From: Pirellulales bacterium
GTDB taxonomy: Bacteria > Planctomycetota > Planctomycetia > Pirellulales > JACPPG01
Assembly (NCBI GenBank): GCA_035546535.1
Contig: DASZWQ010000176.1
Location: forward strand, 24,878-88,877
DNA length: 64,000 bases
Direction of reading: 5' to 3'
How positions within the stretch are numbered: position 1 is the first letter of the stretch; every line of letters begins with the position of its first letter. The position numbers were made by a program, and so were the translations under genes. Below are positions 50,288 through 59,220 of the stretch, piece by piece. The notes beneath the pieces are model-generated. The model did no database searches and was not told the DNA's origin. It was given only the letters and a program-made list of their open reading frames with translations.

Positions 50288-52210
50288 TCATTTATTCGCC
50301 GCGTGCTCATACGGCTTAAGAATCTCGCCCGGCGGGATGCCGGCCATCGGCTCGAAGCCTCCGTCGGCGATTTTGGCGCCCAGCTTCGTCACGGTGCGGA
50401 AGTACGCGTCGCTGGGACGCTCGAGCGTGAGCTTCTGGCGCAAGTCCTGGCAGGCCACGTCGCCGGCGGCTTGCAGCAGTGGGTCCTGTTGACGGCCCGC
50501 GTAAATTGCCGTGACAAGCATGGTCACAAAGTTCTGCACGCGCAACGAAAGCTGCGACATGCGGCACTGTCGATCGGCCAGTTGCAGCTGATGTTTGCGC
50601 ATCGCCGCGCTGATCTCGCGCGCCATGTGCTGTAATCCATCGATGGCAAATCGTGCATGCGCGGCCAGCACCTCGGGCATTGTCGGCAAGGGCGCCACCT
50701 TCCGGCTGCCAAAGCGCTCGCCAGCCATCCACTTGGCGTAGGGGACCAAGACCGGCGCCAGCTTCTTCAAATGCGCCAGGCTGGCCAGGTTCGGCTCCTT
50801 CACCTGCAATTCGGCCAGCACGCGCCCGACCGGTTCGAAGAACGCCTTGCCGTGCTCTTTCACGAGCGACTTGAAGAAGGCCATGGCCAGCATCTCGCCC
50901 TCGCCTTCGTAAATGCAAGGGGCGAAATACTCGTGGACTTCATCGCCGAAAAGATGGCCATGCAGAAACGAACGACCGCCGTGTGTTTTCATCAGGAATT
51001 CGACGGCCGCTTCCTTTTGCGCCTCGCTGCCGAAGATCTTGGCGATCGTGCATTCCATCTCGCCGCGATAGCCTTCGTCCAAGAGCCACGAGCACCACGC
51101 GACCAGGGCGTCGCAAGCGACGATCATGCCCGCCAGTCGCCCGACGCGGCGCTGGACCAGCTCGCGGCGCTCGATCGGCTCGCCATACGTGTACCGATAG
51201 CGGGCCCAGGGCAGGATGCTGGCCAGCATCGTCCGCAATCCGCCGGATGCGTTGGCGCACACCGCCACGCGCCCACGATTCAAGCCGTGGTAGGCCACCG
51301 TCAGGCCGTTGCCGAATTTCGGCCGCAGCAGGTTCTCCTTGGGAACGCGGAAATCTTTGAACTTCAGCCCGTTGTTGAACGAATGTTTGAGTGCATACAG
51401 CCCGTAACGCACCAGTTGAAAGTTCTCGTTCTCCTCGGGCAGGTCGACCAGCAGCACCTCCGGTCGGTTATCGATCAGGCAGACCAGCGCCACGATTCGC
51501 CCCGGGAAGGCATTCGTGATGAATAGCTTCTCGCCGTTGACGACATAATCATCGCCGTCGAGGACGGCGCGCGTCTTTAGCGCGGTCATATCCGAGCCGG
51601 CGCCCGGTTCGGTCAGGGCAAAGCCGGAGATCCGTTCGCCGCTGGCCAATCGGGTCAGGAAGCGCTGCTTCTGTTCGGGCGTTCCCATTCCATGCAGTGG
51701 GTCGACGGCGCCGACGCAGCCGTGCACGCTTCCCAGGCCGGCCAGGGTCGGAAACACCGTCGCCATTTTGGTGAGAAACGGCATGAAGATGGACATTGGT
51801 GTCTGATGCCCGCCGTACTCGCGCTCGACGAGCATGCCCCAATAGCCCGCCGCGCCCAGCTCGGCAAAGACGTGCGGCCAAAGCTTGCCGCGCTCGTCCA
51901 AGAGCGAGCCGGCCGCGATGTGCCGCCGCACGATCGACAGCGACTCTTCCATCGTCTTCTGGCAGGCCGGCGTTGGCCGCGGCGGCGCCGTTGGCTGGAA
52001 CAGCTCGAGCGGAAAGTTGTGGTCCCAGACGGCCCGATGAATGGGGCTGGCCGTGGTTTGATAACGCGCCTCGAAGAAGGATTCGACGTGCTCGTCCGCC
52101 CGATCGATAGCCCCCGTCGAGCGGGCTTCTTCGGCGCTCTTGCCGCTGAGCTTCAGCGACGCCTCAACGAACGTCTCGGCATCGGACTCGCTCGATCTGG
52201 TTTGAGACAT
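50288..52210 (-). CDS. Acyl-CoA dehydrogenase family protein
   Basis: 640 residues from the ATG at 52210; 16 more residues are open upstream but the region has a poor start context. The FAD-dependent dehydrogenase core is clear: MSIFMPFLTKMATVFPTLAG, GFALTEPGAGSDMTALKTRA (flavin contact), GLKFKDFRVPKENLL, and IYEGEGEMLAMAFFK (the YEGxxE segment near the catalytic base). An additional C-terminal region of about 180 residues follows, longer than a simple acyl-CoA dehydrogenase. The fatty acyl substrate is unknown. It is convergent with no neighbour and stands alone. Confidence 0.93.
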   Translation of the reverse strand: MSQTRSSESDAETFVEASLKLSGKSAEEARSTGAIDRADEHVESFFEARYQTTASPIHRAVWDHNFPLELFQPTAPPRPTPACQKTMEESLSIVRRHIAAGSLLDERGKLWPHVFAELGAAGYWGMLVEREYGGHQTPMSIFMPFLTKMATVFPTLAGLGSVHGCVGAVDPLHGMGTPEQKQRFLTRLASGERISGFALTEPGAGSDMTALKTRAVLDGDDYVVNGEKLFITNAFPGRIVALVCLIDNRPEVLLVDLPEENENFQLVRYGLYALKHSFNNGLKFKDFRVPKENLLRPKFGNGLTVAYHGLNRGRVAVCANASGGLRTMLASILPWARYRYTYGEPIERRELVQRRVGRLAGMIVACDALVAWCSWLLDEGYRGEMECTIAKIFGSEAQKEAAVEFLMKTHGGRSFLHGHLFGDEVHEYFAPCIYEGEGEMLAMAFFKSLVKEHGKAFFEPVGRVLAELQVKEPNLASLAHLKKLAPVLVPYAKWMAGERFGSRKVAPLPTMPEVLAAHARFAIDGLQHMAREISAAMRKHQLQLADRQCRMSQLSLRVQNFVTMLVTAIYAGRQQDPLLQAAGDVACQDLRQKLTLERPSDAYFRTVTKLGAKIADGGFEPMAGIPPGEILKPYEHAANK

Positions 52211-52431
52211 GGCGGCCCTCGGCGGAGACGAAGGGCGTAGCGCGCAGCGAACGATCACCGATACAAGCCATGCGGGCGCGCCAGTGCCCAGCGAGCCTCA
52301 CTTATAACAGAGCCGGCCGAGCCCAGCCAATTTGAATGGCCGGACCCATGCGCCGGGTATGCAGGCTAGCGGCGCGCACATGATGAGTGAAAGAGCGACG
52401 TAAGCGGTGCCGCGCAAGCTGCTCCGCCCAA

Positions 52432-52995
52432 CTACTCTGCGCTGTGCGCCACGTTCTCTGGCAGCGCCGGACGCCAGGCGCTCGGCGAGTCGCACGCCAC
52501 GCAAGGAGCCAGCGTGATCATGCCCGAGCACTTCGGGCAACGGATGTGGCTTTCGAGCGTGAAGTAATGACCGTACGGCACTCCGGCCAGGCAGAGTTGA
52601 CGGATCGACTTGTCCTCGGCCATGTCGATGCGTTCGACCTCGTCGGGCTTCAGGCCCACCGCAGCGCCGATCCGCTCGTAGTCCGTAATCCCCATTTCCA
52701 TAAGAGAAATGGCCGCAGCCGCTGCGTAGGGGACCTTGATGCCACGCTGGGTCGGGTGACGCCAGGGACGACGCCGGGGCTTCTTGGCTGCTTCGGGCTG
52801 CTTGGTGGCAATGGGCTTTGTCATTTCCGGATCGGCCACAGTCTTCTTAACGGCCTTGGGGCGGGAGGCGGCGGTGGACGCCGCTCGGCCCGCGGGCCTG
52901 GTGCGGGTGGGAACTTCCGTGTCCCGGGGTCGCTGGGAACGCCGCGACGGCGCTTTCCGGCGGGTGGGATATTGGTTTCTGCAGTTTGCAGTCAT
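52432..52995 (-). CDS. Unknown basic protein with a Cys4 zinc-ribbon-like motif
   Basis: 187 residues from the ATG at 52995; a TTG 48 bases upstream is less likely. The first about 90 residues are Lys/Arg/Pro/Ala-rich and look disordered. A helical part follows (GIKVPYAAAAAISLMEMGITDYERIGAAVGLKPDEVERID, about 95-135). It ends with a candidate zinc site CPKC...CVAC (about 152-167). I do not recognise the family. A DNA- or RNA-binding role is a guess based only on charge and the Cys4 motif. Confidence 0.65.
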   Translation of the reverse strand: MTANCRNQYPTRRKAPSRRSQRPRDTEVPTRTRPAGRAASTAASRPKAVKKTVADPEMTKPIATKQPEAAKKPRRRPWRHPTQRGIKVPYAAAAAISLMEMGITDYERIGAAVGLKPDEVERIDMAEDKSIRQLCLAGVPYGHYFTLESHIRCPKCSGMITLAPCVACDSPSAWRPALPENVAHSAE

Positions 52996-53320
52996 GGGGG
53001 GTCTTTTCACAAGGGGGAATCCGTTAAAAACCGCGCAAGACAAGATTTTCTCGATCCGTCGACCGCGCAGATTGAGTTACTTCTTTAGACGTTGCGGGGT
53101 TTCAAAGAGTTCACTCGCAACACCCAATAAGGCAAGAAATTACGTCGAAACTCCCCAGTAGCTGGGGTTTCTCGCTGGTCGCCTTACCCCAATGGACCAG
53201 CCGTGCCCCCGCCGGACGAACCGATGTAACGCCACTCGGCGAACCGCTCGTTGGTGGGGGATGCGGTTGCGAGGTGAAAACCGCCGCTGAGCCGACTTCG
53301 AGCCTGGCAACGCCGCGCCC
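52996..53320. other. Gene-free stretch
   Basis: About 325 bp. A small CCCCAG-tag-CTGGGG hairpin at 53153-53167 followed by TTTCT is the only structure I see. No gene or promoter could be recognised. Confidence 0.45.
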
Positions 53321-55504
53321 CTAAAACGCCAGGTCAAAGCCGGCCGTCACGCCTTGCAGCCACAGGCTCCCCTGATTGAAGAGCACGCTCGGGTTGGCCG
53401 GACCGACGAGCGGCAACCCCGCGATCTGCGACGTGTTGACCGTCGTGTCGACCTGCGCGCCGGGCCTGATGACGCGGGTGATGTAGGTGAAGTTGTAACC
53501 GACCGTGAGGCGAAAGCCTGGCGTCAGGTGGTAGCCCACCTTCAGATCGACTGAGGGAATCAGCGCGAAATGGTTCTGCGTGAAGCTTCCGATGTTCGAC
53601 GGTTGAGCCAAGAGACCGTTGGGTAGCGTGGCTGTGAACCCGGAGGCCGCGGCGGTGGTGACGCCGTCGATTTTCAAGGTCTCTTGCATGTTGCCCATCG
53701 CTAGCCGCCCCTCGCCACCAAACCAGAACCGTCGTGGCGAGCGATATTCGCCGGCCAGGCCGATGTCGCCGCCGTTGAAGTTGTTGCTCGTCGAAAAGTA
53801 ATCGAAGACCGTGATGTTCGGCCGGGCAGGAAATGGCGGCGGCCCTTCGCTCGAGCGGCTGATGATCGACAGCGATTCGTTCAATTGAAAGAACCGATAG
53901 CCGCCCACGATGAAGAACCGTCCTGGCGAAGTGTACTGTCCCAGGCCCCAGCGTCCCCCGGCCCCGGCCGATTGGATGTTGCTGGTCTCGTTGACCGATA
54001 CCGAACCGTTGATATTGAACGGCACTCCGGCGATGACCGCGTTTGGATAAGCGACCAACAGTGCGCTCTGCGCATTGACCAACGGGTTGCTGTCGAAGAA
54101 TGGCCGCGCGAGAATTTGACCGGTTGAACCGCCAGTAAACACCGAGGCGGCCGAATAGTTCACCGAGGCCGTCGCCAGCGTCCAGTAGTTCCCTTCCAGG
54201 GCGAAGGTCTGCTCATTGTCGAGCCAGATGCCTCCCATCACGCGTCCGCCCGGCCGGAAGCCGCCGAGCACGTTCTGATTGCCGAACAAAACGCTCGTGC
54301 CGGGCTGGCCGAGCACGCCCGCTTCGGCCTGCGGTGTGCCGATGGGGCTAGTGGTCACGAGCGCTGGTAGCGAATCGTGCTTGGCCCAGAAGCCGAGAAA
54401 ATCGAGATTCAAATAGTGCCGCGGCCCGGGCGGGGCATAAGGGGCATAGAGCGGCGCAGCCGGCGGCGCTGCCACGATTGGCGCGCTCATCGGCGCGGCC
54501 AGGTAGCCCGGCCCGCCCGGTACGGGACAGGTCGTGGGGGCGCCCATCATGGGCGACATGAACTGCGTGAGTGAAATCTCGCCTAGCCCAGGCAGCACGA
54601 AATCGGGAATCGTCGACGCGCCCGAGGTCTGCCGTGGCTTGCCGGCCAGACGATCGAGGCGGCGCAACACGATGTCGGCGCGGTTGCGGTCACTGGCCGT
54701 TTGGGCTCGCCGCGCCACGTTGCGCGCGTCGGTCTCCATCAAGGCCAGGTTGGCATTCCGATTCTCACCGCGGGCGATCGCGGCCACGCCCAACTCCAGC
54801 TCGTCGAGTACGGCGGTAATCGATCGCTCTTCGGGCACCGGCACGAGCGGGGTCGAGGAGACATCCCCCAGCAGGCGCGGCGCGCCCGCCGGTTCTTCGT
54901 AGCTCGCCCGCTGCACGCGCGGCGCGTCGTCGATCGCCCCATCATCCAGGGATTCGTCTTCGAGCCGATCGGCCACGTGTCGTCGCGGGGCACGTTCCTC
55001 GGCGTGCAAATATTGCTCGTGAATCCAGCGATATTCGCCGTCGGGGGGCGTGATCTTGTACCATTCCGGTTTGCCGCCGGTCTCGCTGCGCGGCTGCTCC
55101 TCGGCCAGCTCGACGGTGTCGCCGCGCTCGAGAATGATCTGCACGGCGTCGCGGCGCGCATAGAAACGGCTGCCGACACCGATTTCGGCGCGCTCGTCTT
55201 TGATCCGTGCCGTGCCATTCGGGCCGATCTGGACCGAGTCGACCGACACCAGGCTGAAGCTGCCGCGCGGCGGCCGTATGCGACACCAGCCGCCGGCGTC
55301 GTAGCCGAGAACTTCTACGCGATCGCCACGGCGCAGAATATCGGTGGCGTAGTATTCCGTGCCCGGCCCGCTGCGCACGTGGACGCTGTCGGCGTCGATC
55401 GTGGCCTCGAATGGCTCGGCGGCGTGGGCAGCAAGAGCGGTCGACAGCGCAAGCGCCATCACCGCCAGCCGCGCGACCCAATTCGCAGTGCTGAAGAGAG
55501 CCAT
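53321..55504 (-). CDS. SH3-domain and BBP7-type outer-membrane beta-barrel protein
   Basis: 727 residues from the ATG at 55504, followed by a signal peptide (ARLAVMALALSTALAAHAA). Two bacterial SH3-like domains come first (about 30-80: DSVHVRSGPGTEYYATDIL; about 100-170: SRFYARRDAVQIILERGD ... EWYKITPPDGEYRWI). A low-complexity middle follows (about 170-350). The C-terminal about 370 residues are a BBP7-type planctomycete outer-membrane barrel: LNLDFLGFWAKHDSLPALVTT, GRVMGGIWLDNEQTFALEGNYW, FFIVGGYRFFQLNESL, closing with an aromatic strand end (AGFDLAF). It probably lies in the outer membrane with the SH3 part in the periplasm. Confidence 0.88.
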   Translation of the reverse strand: MALFSTANWVARLAVMALALSTALAAHAAEPFEATIDADSVHVRSGPGTEYYATDILRRGDRVEVLGYDAGGWCRIRPPRGSFSLVSVDSVQIGPNGTARIKDERAEIGVGSRFYARRDAVQIILERGDTVELAEEQPRSETGGKPEWYKITPPDGEYRWIHEQYLHAEERAPRRHVADRLEDESLDDGAIDDAPRVQRASYEEPAGAPRLLGDVSSTPLVPVPEERSITAVLDELELGVAAIARGENRNANLALMETDARNVARRAQTASDRNRADIVLRRLDRLAGKPRQTSGASTIPDFVLPGLGEISLTQFMSPMMGAPTTCPVPGGPGYLAAPMSAPIVAAPPAAPLYAPYAPPGPRHYLNLDFLGFWAKHDSLPALVTTSPIGTPQAEAGVLGQPGTSVLFGNQNVLGGFRPGGRVMGGIWLDNEQTFALEGNYWTLATASVNYSAASVFTGGSTGQILARPFFDSNPLVNAQSALLVAYPNAVIAGVPFNINGSVSVNETSNIQSAGAGGRWGLGQYTSPGRFFIVGGYRFFQLNESLSIISRSSEGPPPFPARPNITVFDYFSTSNNFNGGDIGLAGEYRSPRRFWFGGEGRLAMGNMQETLKIDGVTTAAASGFTATLPNGLLAQPSNIGSFTQNHFALIPSVDLKVGYHLTPGFRLTVGYNFTYITRVIRPGAQVDTTVNTSQIAGLPLVGPANPSVLFNQGSLWLQGVTAGFDLAF

Positions 55505-56002
55505 GAATCCGCGCACTCGTTCGGCAGGCCGTGCCGCGCGCAAAACAGGCAAGCGCCGCACAGGCTCCGAGGCAAAAACGTGATCGATTAGCGCAAGGTA
55601 GTTAGCACGCCAGAACGGCGTCTTGTTTCGAGAGGAGGCGAGTAGATAGCTGAACGCCCGTCACGGTGCAAGATCAATCCGCCCCCGGCCCGCCCCAACG
55701 CCACCACAGAGGGCGCGGGGCGGGCGACAGCAGCCCATCCGCTAGCGGCTGCCGAACAGCCGCGGTCGCCAGAGCCTGGCCGGCGGACGGTGTTTGATCT
55801 TCGCGGGTTGGAACCGCAGCTCGCCTTGCAAGAAATTCTCGGTCTCGCGCAGAAATTTCTGCCGCAGCTCGGCCGTGGTGCGTTGTCGTCGTTTATTTCG
55901 TAAGGGAGGTTCGGAAAGTAACACGGTTGACTGCCCTCGTATTAAAGCCGCGATCGAGCGCAATCGCTTCGACGCCGCTTGGTTTGTGAATCCGTGGAAA
56001 TA
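55505..56002. other. Gene-free stretch
   Basis: About 500 bp between the BBP7-type gene and the terminator at 56003. An open frame of 127 codons on the minus strand (55742-56125) crosses the terminator and has no recognisable features, so I leave it out. I see nothing else. Confidence 0.5.
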
Positions 56003-56042
56003 AAAAAGGCCCGACTGTCTGGCGTGACAATCGGGCCTTCTT
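56003..56042 (-). terminator. Rho-independent terminator (minus strand)
   Basis: On the minus strand the stem AAGGCCCGA...TCGGGCCTT is followed by a run of T (TTTTTTATT). The inner loop also holds TTGTC/GACAG complementarity. It is the clearest intrinsic terminator in the window. It serves the small reading frame at 56074-56175, 32 bases downstream of its stop. Confidence 0.9.
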
Positions 56043-56073
56043 GGAAAGCCTGACGGATTCCTGGTCCGAATCG

Positions 56074-56175
56074 TCACGTCGCAGGAGGCTGTGCCGTGCG
56101 GTGCATGCCGAGCGCGCTGTCCCACGCGCTGCGGTCGAAGTCGCCAGCGGCGGTCATGGCCATGAAGACTTTCAC
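56074..56175 (-). CDS. Candidate 33-residue small protein
   Basis: Reads VKVFMAMTAAGDFDRSAWD... to a TGA at 56074. A ribosome-binding site GGAG lies seven bases before the GTG start (56175); internal ATG codons at residues 5 and 7 are alternatives. The frame is followed by a strong terminator (56003-56042) on the same strand, and there is no other gene for that terminator to serve. The peptide has no recognisable family. It may be a real small protein, a leader peptide, or the coding part of a small RNA. Confidence 0.45.
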   Translation of the reverse strand: MKVFMAMTAAGDFDRSAWDSALGMHRTAQPPAT

Positions 56176-56393
56176 CGGGAATCTCCGCGTGACTGATAAT
56201 CCAGGAAGATCAAATCGACGGGTTTTCCGGCCTGGCGCCCGGAAACATCCGCCGCACAGGAGATAGAGAGCCGCCGGTTACGGACAAGGTTCGCGCGGCA
56301 GGAAAACGGCCCGGCGTAATAACTATTGACCGAACACCGACGAGAATCTTGTAGAATCTCTACAGAAAAAGCGCCATCGATCGGCTTTATCTC

Positions 56394-56762
56394 ATGTCCA
56401 ACGTCCCCACCAGAACTTGGAAAAGCCGGTTTCAGTTCCGGTTGAGCACGTGGCTGGTGCTGATCGGGATCATGGCATGGGAAATGGCGCTTCGCCCTCG
56501 GGCTCGTTTGATCTACTCGACTTCGTGGACCGGATATAGCGAGTTTGGAACTCGCGTGGATGATTACGCCACGTGGACGTTTCAAATGTCGGGCAACTCG
56601 GCCGGCGAAAATGTCTTCTTTGGCGCCGTGCTCGAAATCAGTCCTTTTCCAGCAGTGCTGTACCCGGCTCTCGCCGTGCTTACCTTCATCGCTTGGAAGT
56701 TCTTTCAGCAAAGACGCATGCGGCGGTGCGAGCGGGCAATCGATGCGCCGGGGCGCTCGTGA
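56394..56762 (+). CDS. Small membrane protein
   Basis: 122 residues. The N-terminus RFQFRLSTWLVLIGIMAWEMAL contains the first membrane helix, with the RF.FRLSTLL pattern common in small planctomycete membrane proteins. A second hydrophobic stretch is ALYP-type (AVLYPALAVLTFIAWKFF, about 87-104), followed by a basic tail (QQRRMRRCER). The central part (about 38-80) would lie outside the membrane. Function unknown. Confidence 0.75.
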   Translation: MSNVPTRTWKSRFQFRLSTWLVLIGIMAWEMALRPRARLIYSTSWTGYSEFGTRVDDYATWTFQMSGNSAGENVFFGAVLEISPFPAVLYPALAVLTFIAWKFFQQRRMRRCERAIDAPGRS

Positions 56763-57029
56763 TGTGAATACACCAACTCGAAGCGCTGGCGAGGGTGTTT
56801 CGGCGACGGGAGCACAAGGTTAAACGCCCCTTGCTTGCGCTGCGGGCTGGTAAGCAATCCGTGTGCCGCGTGCCATGCTTTTCGCCGCAGGCGATAAGCA
56901 TGCCGTTTCGGGGTTTGTCACGAAACGGGTTTACGGAACCCTGACTTGCGGCGCGGACTAAATCCGTCCAATCGGTTGCCGCGAGGGCGCGGAGCAGGAG
57001 ACCGATCGCCTCATTGACAGCTTTCAGCG

Positions 57030-57515
57030 TTATTGCGACCTTTCGTGGCACCCACCGCCAAGCTGCAGAATTAGTTCTTCGCCGATGCCGCCATCAATGG
57101 CGGTAAACGTGTCCTCGCCGCACCTGGTGAATCCGCACTTCTGCAAAACCCGAATCGATGCGATATTCTGTTTTGCGACCCGTGCGTAAAGTGGTCGCGC
57201 TGTCGCGTGCATCAAAAACTGTGACAGCGCCGCACTGGCGATACCCCGACCCCAGTATTCTTTTCCGAGCCAATAGCCGACTCTCGGTTCGCGGCATTGT
57301 TCCCAACCAACGACGTTTCCGGCTACTTCTCCCTTCACGACAATGGTCTTGAGGATGGTGGTCCCGTCGGACATGATTTTTGCCCAGTGGACCATGAATT
57401 CGTCGCGCGCACGAGCAGGGAAAGCAGCCATACACGTCGCGTCCGGGTCGAGCTGTTGCTCGAAGAAGATCGGGAGATCGCTCGCATCGACATCTCGTAA
57501 AGAAACATCGTTCAT
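57030..57515 (-). CDS. RimJ/RimL-type GNAT acetyltransferase
   Basis: 161 residues from the ATG at 57515, with GGAGCGG just upstream; the frame is open further but adds no domain. It has VSLRDVDASDLPIFFEQQLD at the start, the acetyl-CoA motif YWLGKEYWGRGIASAALSQF (about 81-100) and NIASIRVLQKCGF near the end, the usual closing segment of the RimJ/RimL group. It probably acetylates an amine of a small molecule or protein. It is closely followed by the DUF1501 gene upstream on the same strand (81 bp gap). Confidence 0.88.
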   Translation of the reverse strand: MNDVSLRDVDASDLPIFFEQQLDPDATCMAAFPARARDEFMVHWAKIMSDGTTILKTIVVKGEVAGNVVGWEQCREPRVGYWLGKEYWGRGIASAALSQFLMHATARPLYARVAKQNIASIRVLQKCGFTRCGEDTFTAIDGGIGEELILQLGGGCHERSQ

Positions 57516-57596
57516 GCGTCCGCTCCATCCACGGGGCACAATTGTCGCAACGGTCGGCCGAGCTGCGACCCGCAACGCGCCAACGCTCCGCGCCAC

Positions 57597-59075
57597 TTAC
57601 GCCAGAATCTCGCGCACCACGTTCCCGGCCACGTCGGTCAGCCGGAAATCGCGCCCTTGAAAGCGATACGTCAAGCGCGTGTGGTCAATGCCAAACAGAT
57701 GCAGCATCGTGGCGTGCAGATCGTTGACGTGTACCGGATTGTCGACCGCTTTGTAGCCCAATTCGTCGGTGGCGCCGTAGCTGATGCCGGGCTTGATGCC
57801 GCCGCCGGCCAGCCACATCGAGAAGCCTTGCATGTGATGATCGCGGCCGTTGCCCTGCGCCATCGGCGTGCGGCCGAATTCGCCGCCGTAGACGATCAAC
57901 GTCTCGTCGAGCATGCCGCGCTGCTTCAAATCGGTGATCAAAGCCGCGGCGCCGCGGTCGACCTCGGCGGCTGTTCCCTTGACGTGCTCCTTGACGGCGC
58001 CGTGATGATCCCAGTCGCGATGATAGAGCTGAATGAACCGCACGCCACGCTCGGCCAGGCGACGGGCGAGCAGGCAATTAGCGCTGAACGACCCGTCGGC
58101 GCCCTGCGTGCCATACATCTCCATGACGTGCGCCGGTTCGTCCGACACGTCGAGCAAGTGCGGCACGCTGGCCTGCATGCGGAAGGCCATTTCGTACTGG
58201 CTGACCCGCGTGGCGATCTCGGGATCGTCCAAGGTTTGATTCGCCTGCGTGTTGAGCGTCTTCACCGCGTCGACCAGCTCGGACTGTCGCTCGCGATCCA
58301 CTCCCGGCGGATTGCTGAGATACAGCACCGCGTCCCCTTTGGAGCGGAATTCGACGCCCTGAAACCGGCTTGGCAAGAACCCGCTGTGCCACATCCGCGC
58401 GGCGATCGGCTGTGCCTGGCCGAACTTGCCCAGTGAAGTCATCACGACGAAACCGGGTAGATCGTCGCTGTCGCTTCCCAGCCCATACGTCAGCCAGGCC
58501 CCCATCGATGGCCGGCCCGAGATCGTGGTGCCGGTGTTCATGAAGGTGTGGGCCGGATCGTGATTGATAGCGTCGGTGTGCAGCGAGCGAATGATGCACA
58601 GCTCGTCGGCCACGGCGGCCAAATGCGGAAAGACGCTCGAGATTTCCTGGCCCGACTGACCGCAGCGCACAAACGGATGTTGCGGCGCCAGGCACGTCAG
58701 CTTCGCGTTTTGCAACTGCGCGATCGGCTGCCCCTTGGTGTACGACTCGGGCATGGGCTGCTTGTCCATCGCAGCCAACTTCGGCTTGTAGTCGAACGTC
58801 TCCAGGTGCGACGGACCGCCGGCCATATACAGATAGATGACGCGCTTGACGCGCGGGGCGAAATGCAGCGGTCGGACCACGCCTGGCCACGGACCATCGG
58901 CAGGCACGGCGGGCGCTGTCGGCAAGTCGCCAGCGCGCAGCAAGTTCGGCGCGCCGAGCGACGCCAGCGCGAGCGCTCCGACGCTGGTGCCCGCGCGCCC
59001 CAGAAACGTGCGGCGGCAGATTTCGCGCTTCAAAGCGTCACGGTCGGTTGAGTTGAGCCGGTGCGGAGCATTCAT
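57597..59075 (-). CDS. DUF1501 sulfatase-fold protein with Tat signal
   Basis: 492 residues. The N-terminus has a twin-arginine signal (R21-R22 in RRTFLGRAGTSVGALALASLG), so it is exported folded. The DUF1501 domain is complete: VIYLYMAGGPSHLETFDYKP, GQEISSVFPHLA, SLHTDAINHDPAHTFMNTG, HRDWDHHG, VYGGEFGRTPM and NDLHATMLHLFGID. The fold is related to the alkaline phosphatase/sulfatase superfamily, with Asp/His residues that could bind metal; the substrate is not known. It lies 145 bp downstream of a DUF1549/DUF1553 gene, the usual planctomycete pair. Confidence 0.95.
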   Translation of the reverse strand: MNAPHRLNSTDRDALKREICRRTFLGRAGTSVGALALASLGAPNLLRAGDLPTAPAVPADGPWPGVVRPLHFAPRVKRVIYLYMAGGPSHLETFDYKPKLAAMDKQPMPESYTKGQPIAQLQNAKLTCLAPQHPFVRCGQSGQEISSVFPHLAAVADELCIIRSLHTDAINHDPAHTFMNTGTTISGRPSMGAWLTYGLGSDSDDLPGFVVMTSLGKFGQAQPIAARMWHSGFLPSRFQGVEFRSKGDAVLYLSNPPGVDRERQSELVDAVKTLNTQANQTLDDPEIATRVSQYEMAFRMQASVPHLLDVSDEPAHVMEMYGTQGADGSFSANCLLARRLAERGVRFIQLYHRDWDHHGAVKEHVKGTAAEVDRGAAALITDLKQRGMLDETLIVYGGEFGRTPMAQGNGRDHHMQGFSMWLAGGGIKPGISYGATDELGYKAVDNPVHVNDLHATMLHLFGIDHTRLTYRFQGRDFRLTDVAGNVVREILA

Positions 59076-59102
59076 ACTGATTCACGTCAACGAGTATTCT
59101 GG

Positions 59103-59174
59103 GTGCCACTGGTGGCTTGTCCACCAGTGTTTTTCATGGAAGCCTTGCACTGGTGGGCAAGCCACCAGTGGCAC
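59103..59174. repeat. Family C paired palindrome
   Basis: GTGCCACTGGTGGCTTGTCC...ACCAGTG and CACTGGTGGGCAAGCCACC...GTGGCAC, the best-preserved copy. It lies between the DUF1549/DUF1553 gene and the DUF1501 gene. Confidence 0.9.
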
Positions 59175-59220
59175 ACAGTTGCTGACTCGAGGTCTTGTTT
59201 CACATTCCGAAAGGGTCGCC

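Noticed and set aside
55742..56125. 127-codon open frame on the minus strand
   Set aside because: It runs through the intrinsic terminator, overlaps the better-supported small frame and shows no domain or ribosome site.
56172..56711. 179-codon open frame on the minus strand
   Set aside because: Antisense to the small membrane protein gene, which has clear membrane helices.
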